Source of the DNA: Comamonadaceae bacterium | GTDB lineage: Bacteria; Pseudomonadota; Gammaproteobacteria; Burkholderiales; Burkholderiaceae_C | DNA: 7,994 nucleotides | Assembly (NCBI GenBank): GCA_947478935.1 | Contig: CANJXV010000109.1 | Location: forward strand, 1 to 7,994 | Direction of reading: 5' to 3' | Part shown: in pieces, positions 6,188 through 7,994 of the stretch | How positions within the stretch are numbered: the first letter of the stretch is position 1 | Layout: every line of letters begins with the position of its first letter | Made by a program: the position numbers and the translations under genes | The notes under the pieces: generated by a model | What the model saw: the letters and a program-made list of their open reading frames with translations, nothing else | What the model was told of the DNA's origin: nothing | Databases searched by the model: none

Positions 6188-7138
6188 CTACGCAGCAACT
6201 GCGCGCAGCACATAGCCGATGCGCGGAAAGTGCACATGCACCGAACCCGCGCGCGGGTCTTCGCGGCGCAGGGTGTAGCGGGTGCGGGTGGCGGCCAACA
6301 AAATACCTTGTGTGGCTTCCTGGCCGAAGCTCTCGGCGGCAACCGTCACGATAGTGCCCAGGGCAATGCCATGGTCGTCCTGAAAAACATCGGATGCCGG
6401 CAAGGCCGCTGGCGCGCTGCTATGGGCTAGCGCAATCGCTTGCTCGGCGCTCCATTTTTCGGAGGAGCCCTGGCCCAAAGCGGCCATGCGGTCCATCCAG
6501 GCCAATACGGCAGGCGTGGCGTCCAAAATACCGGCCATCACCGGCACCACCTGACGCGTAAACCACAAAGAATGGTAGGCCGCAAAGTCGGCGACACAAG
6601 GGGCATCGCCCAGCAAAAATGTCTGTCCATCCAACATGTGCGACAAGCGCCGCAAATACGACTTGTAGACGCCACTGGCTTCACCGGACCGCAGGCGCGT
6701 CATAGCGCCGGACATGGCAGCACGGTCCGCGCTAAAGGCCTGCGCCGCCTCGGGTGGCGCATTGGCAAACAAAGCAGCGGCACCTTTTGCGCTGAGGTTG
6801 TAGCCCATCGCCGCCCAAAACAAAGTGCTGTCGGCCCACTGCGCCAACACACGGGCCACGCCTTTGCTAGCCGGGGGATACAGACTAGGCTGCGGCTGCA
6901 AATGCTCCAGCACGTCGCAAATCAGTGCGGTATCGCAATAGATATCGGCGCCGATTTGCAGAAAAGGCGTTTTGCGGTAGCCGCCAGTAAGGGCCAGCAC
7001 ATCGGGCTTGGGAAGGATGCTGGGCACCGTTACACTGCGCCAGGTCAGTCCTTTGTAGCCCAGCACCAAGCGCACTTTTTCTGAAAACGGAGATATTTTG
7101 TAGTGGTGCAAAACCGGTATCGATGCGGATTCAGACAT
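6188..7138 (-). CDS. Glutathione S-transferase-fold protein with extra C-terminal domain
   Basis: The 316-residue product has a thioredoxin-like GST N-domain (about 8-85). It shows SPFSEKVR near the glutathione site (Ser16 or Ser19 may take the catalytic place), KTPFLQI with the cis-Pro at 58, and CDTALI (68-73), the glutathione-contacting Asp/Ser-type turn. A helical GST C-domain follows (about 90-225; LLGDAPCVADFAAY at 175-188). A further domain of about 65 residues ends the protein (250-316, with the run HVHFPRIGY); standard GSTs of 200-230 residues lack it. GST proteins conjugate or reduce electrophiles and peroxides with glutathione; this one's substrate is unknown. I chose the ATG at 7136-7138 because AGGAG lies six bases before it; an in-frame upstream start at 7177 would add 13 residues with no family match. 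It overlaps the desaturase 3' end by eight bases, suggesting coupled translation. Confidence 0.88.
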   Translation of the reverse strand: MSESASIPVLHHYKISPFSEKVRLVLGYKGLTWRSVTVPSILPKPDVLALTGGYRKTPFLQIGADIYCDTALICDVLEHLQPQPSLYPPASKGVARVLAQWADSTLFWAAMGYNLSAKGAAALFANAPPEAAQAFSADRAAMSGAMTRLRSGEASGVYKSYLRRLSHMLDGQTFLLGDAPCVADFAAYHSLWFTRQVVPVMAGILDATPAVLAWMDRMAALGQGSSEKWSAEQAIALAHSSAPAALPASDVFQDDHGIALGTIVTVAAESFGQEATQGILLAATRTRYTLRREDPRAGSVHVHFPRIGYVLRAVAA

Positions 7139-7994
7139 GGGCGGCTCCTGCGGAGGCTTTGGATTTACGCGCTGCAAAAATCATGTTGAAGGTGTCCGGT
7201 ATGTCACGCACCTCGGCGCCTTCTAGCACCCCGCGCGCTTGCAATGCGCGGTGCAGCGCCGGCAAGTGGTAGTGGGGTACCGCGGGGTACAAATGGTGCT
7301 CTAAGTGGTAGTTCACATGGTGCGGAAAAAGGAGCGCACCCAGCACTCGGTTTGTACTGCTACCAAACGTGCGGTTGCTGCGTGCCGCCGTTAAGGGCGA
7401 GGACAAATCTCTTACGGCACCATGCTCGCACACCGCGCGTAGGCGCAAAATTGGTTGCAGCGCTGTCATCAAAGGTACTATCCATACCACCAGATAGACC
7501 GAGAGACCATGCCAGCCACCCAGACCATACGCGGCAATCGGCAGGGCGATATGCGCGCCGACCACCAAGTAGCGATCTTGGCGCGCCGCCTTGCGCAGTT
7601 GCGGTGAGGTATCGTCCAGCGGGCGTATAGCGCGTCGCGTGTCTTCGTTGATCGCGGGGGCGCCAAAGAAATACGCATAGGTTTTCCAGGCATTCCAGCC
7701 GACCACGTCCTGCGCCAGTTTGCGCAGCAAATAGGCTTTGCCGCGCGGGTAGCCGCCGTGGATGGCCGTATCGGGGTCTTCGCTGCCGTACAGGTTGTTG
7801 TGGTGCAAGCGGTGCGTGACGCGGTAGGTGCACATGGATACGCCGCTGCTTATCCCGATCAGGCGGCCCAGCACATCATTGGCACCACGGTGCGACAACA
7901 AACGGTAGTGCGCCGCCTCGTGCGAAAGGATAAACAAACTGTGCTGCGCGATGCCCATCAAAGCGATACCCGCCAGCATCCACGGGCTACCCCA
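7131..7994 (-). CDS. Membrane fatty-acid desaturase family protein, N-terminus beyond the window
   Basis: This is an integral-membrane di-iron oxygenase of the fatty-acid desaturase superfamily. The frame is open through the right edge (288 codons to TGA at 7131), and the Met at 7977-7979 is internal, so the true start and roughly 40-70 residues are missing. The three histidine boxes are present: HEAAH (7922-7908), HRLHH (about 7814-7800) and HLEHH (about 7307-7293), plus CEHG before the third box. Hydrophobic segments are seen before box one and in the middle (YLVVGAHIALPIAAYGL, YLVVWIVPLM). The spacing fits a front or rhizopine-oxygenase/rhizobitoxine-type desaturase-like protein, but the substrate (acyl lipid, acyl-CoA or another hydrocarbon) cannot be told. 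It is the first visible gene of the desaturase-GST-SDR run and shares its last eight bases with the GST start. Confidence 0.9.
   Translation of the reverse strand, partial: WGSPWMLAGIALMGIAQHSLFILSHEAAHYRLLSHRGANDVLGRLIGISSGVSMCTYRVTHRLHHNNLYGSEDPDTAIHGGYPRGKAYLLRKLAQDVVGWNAWKTYAYFFGAPAINEDTRRAIRPLDDTSPQLRKAARQDRYLVVGAHIALPIAAYGLGGWHGLSVYLVVWIVPLMTALQPILRLRAVCEHGAVRDLSSPLTAARSNRTFGSSTNRVLGALLFPHHVNYHLEHHLYPAVPHYHLPALHRALQARGVLEGAEVRDIPDTFNMIFAARKSKASAGAAHV

Noticed and set aside
6440..7084. 214-codon plus-strand frame opposite the GST gene
   Set aside because: The GST motifs and ribosome binding site on the minus strand explain the region; the plus-strand product has no recognisable features.

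Overview
The window looks like ordinary chromosome from a GC-rich betaproteobacterium, most likely a member of the Comamonadaceae (Rhodoferax, Polaromonas or Acidovorax-like). This rests on the surE-pcm-nlpD-rlmD gene order, the protein sequences and the base composition; it was not tested by any search. I see no transposase, integrase, CRISPR array, tRNA or rRNA, so there is no sign of a mobile island.

Left part (1-3578, all minus strand): a compact housekeeping and stress operon read right to left. It encodes SurE (nucleotidase), Pcm (L-isoaspartyl protein repair methyltransferase), an NlpD-type lipoprotein (LysM plus degenerate LytM, amidase activator) and RlmD (iron-sulfur 23S rRNA methyltransferase, running off the left edge). 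surE and pcm overlap by ATGA, pcm and nlpD are 22 bases apart, and nlpD and rlmD are 42 bases apart. The sigma factor gene rpoS, which follows nlpD in many proteobacteria, is not between nlpD and rlmD here.

Middle (3579-5010): a divergent intergenic region with a candidate promoter in each direction, then a plus-strand zinc-free quinone oxidoreductase of the MDR superfamily. After it comes a convergent, relatively AT-rich gap of 290 bases holding repeated AGCTTC/GAAGCT arms. One pair of these arms is followed directly by seven T and may be the oxidoreductase's terminator.

Right part (5011-7994, all minus strand): a second operon-like cluster. In transcription order it holds a membrane fatty-acid desaturase with three histidine boxes (cut by the right edge), a GST-fold protein with an extra C-terminal domain, an NAD(P)-dependent short-chain dehydrogenase, and a 56-residue very basic protein that is easily missed. 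Desaturase and GST overlap by 8 bases and GST and SDR are 30 bases apart, so these three are probably co-transcribed. A shared role in lipid or aldehyde oxidation and detoxification is a reasonable guess, but the substrate cannot be read from the sequence.

Nothing here amounts to a clear new system. The most under-described parts are the desaturase-GST-SDR unit, the C-terminal extension of the GST, and the small basic protein.
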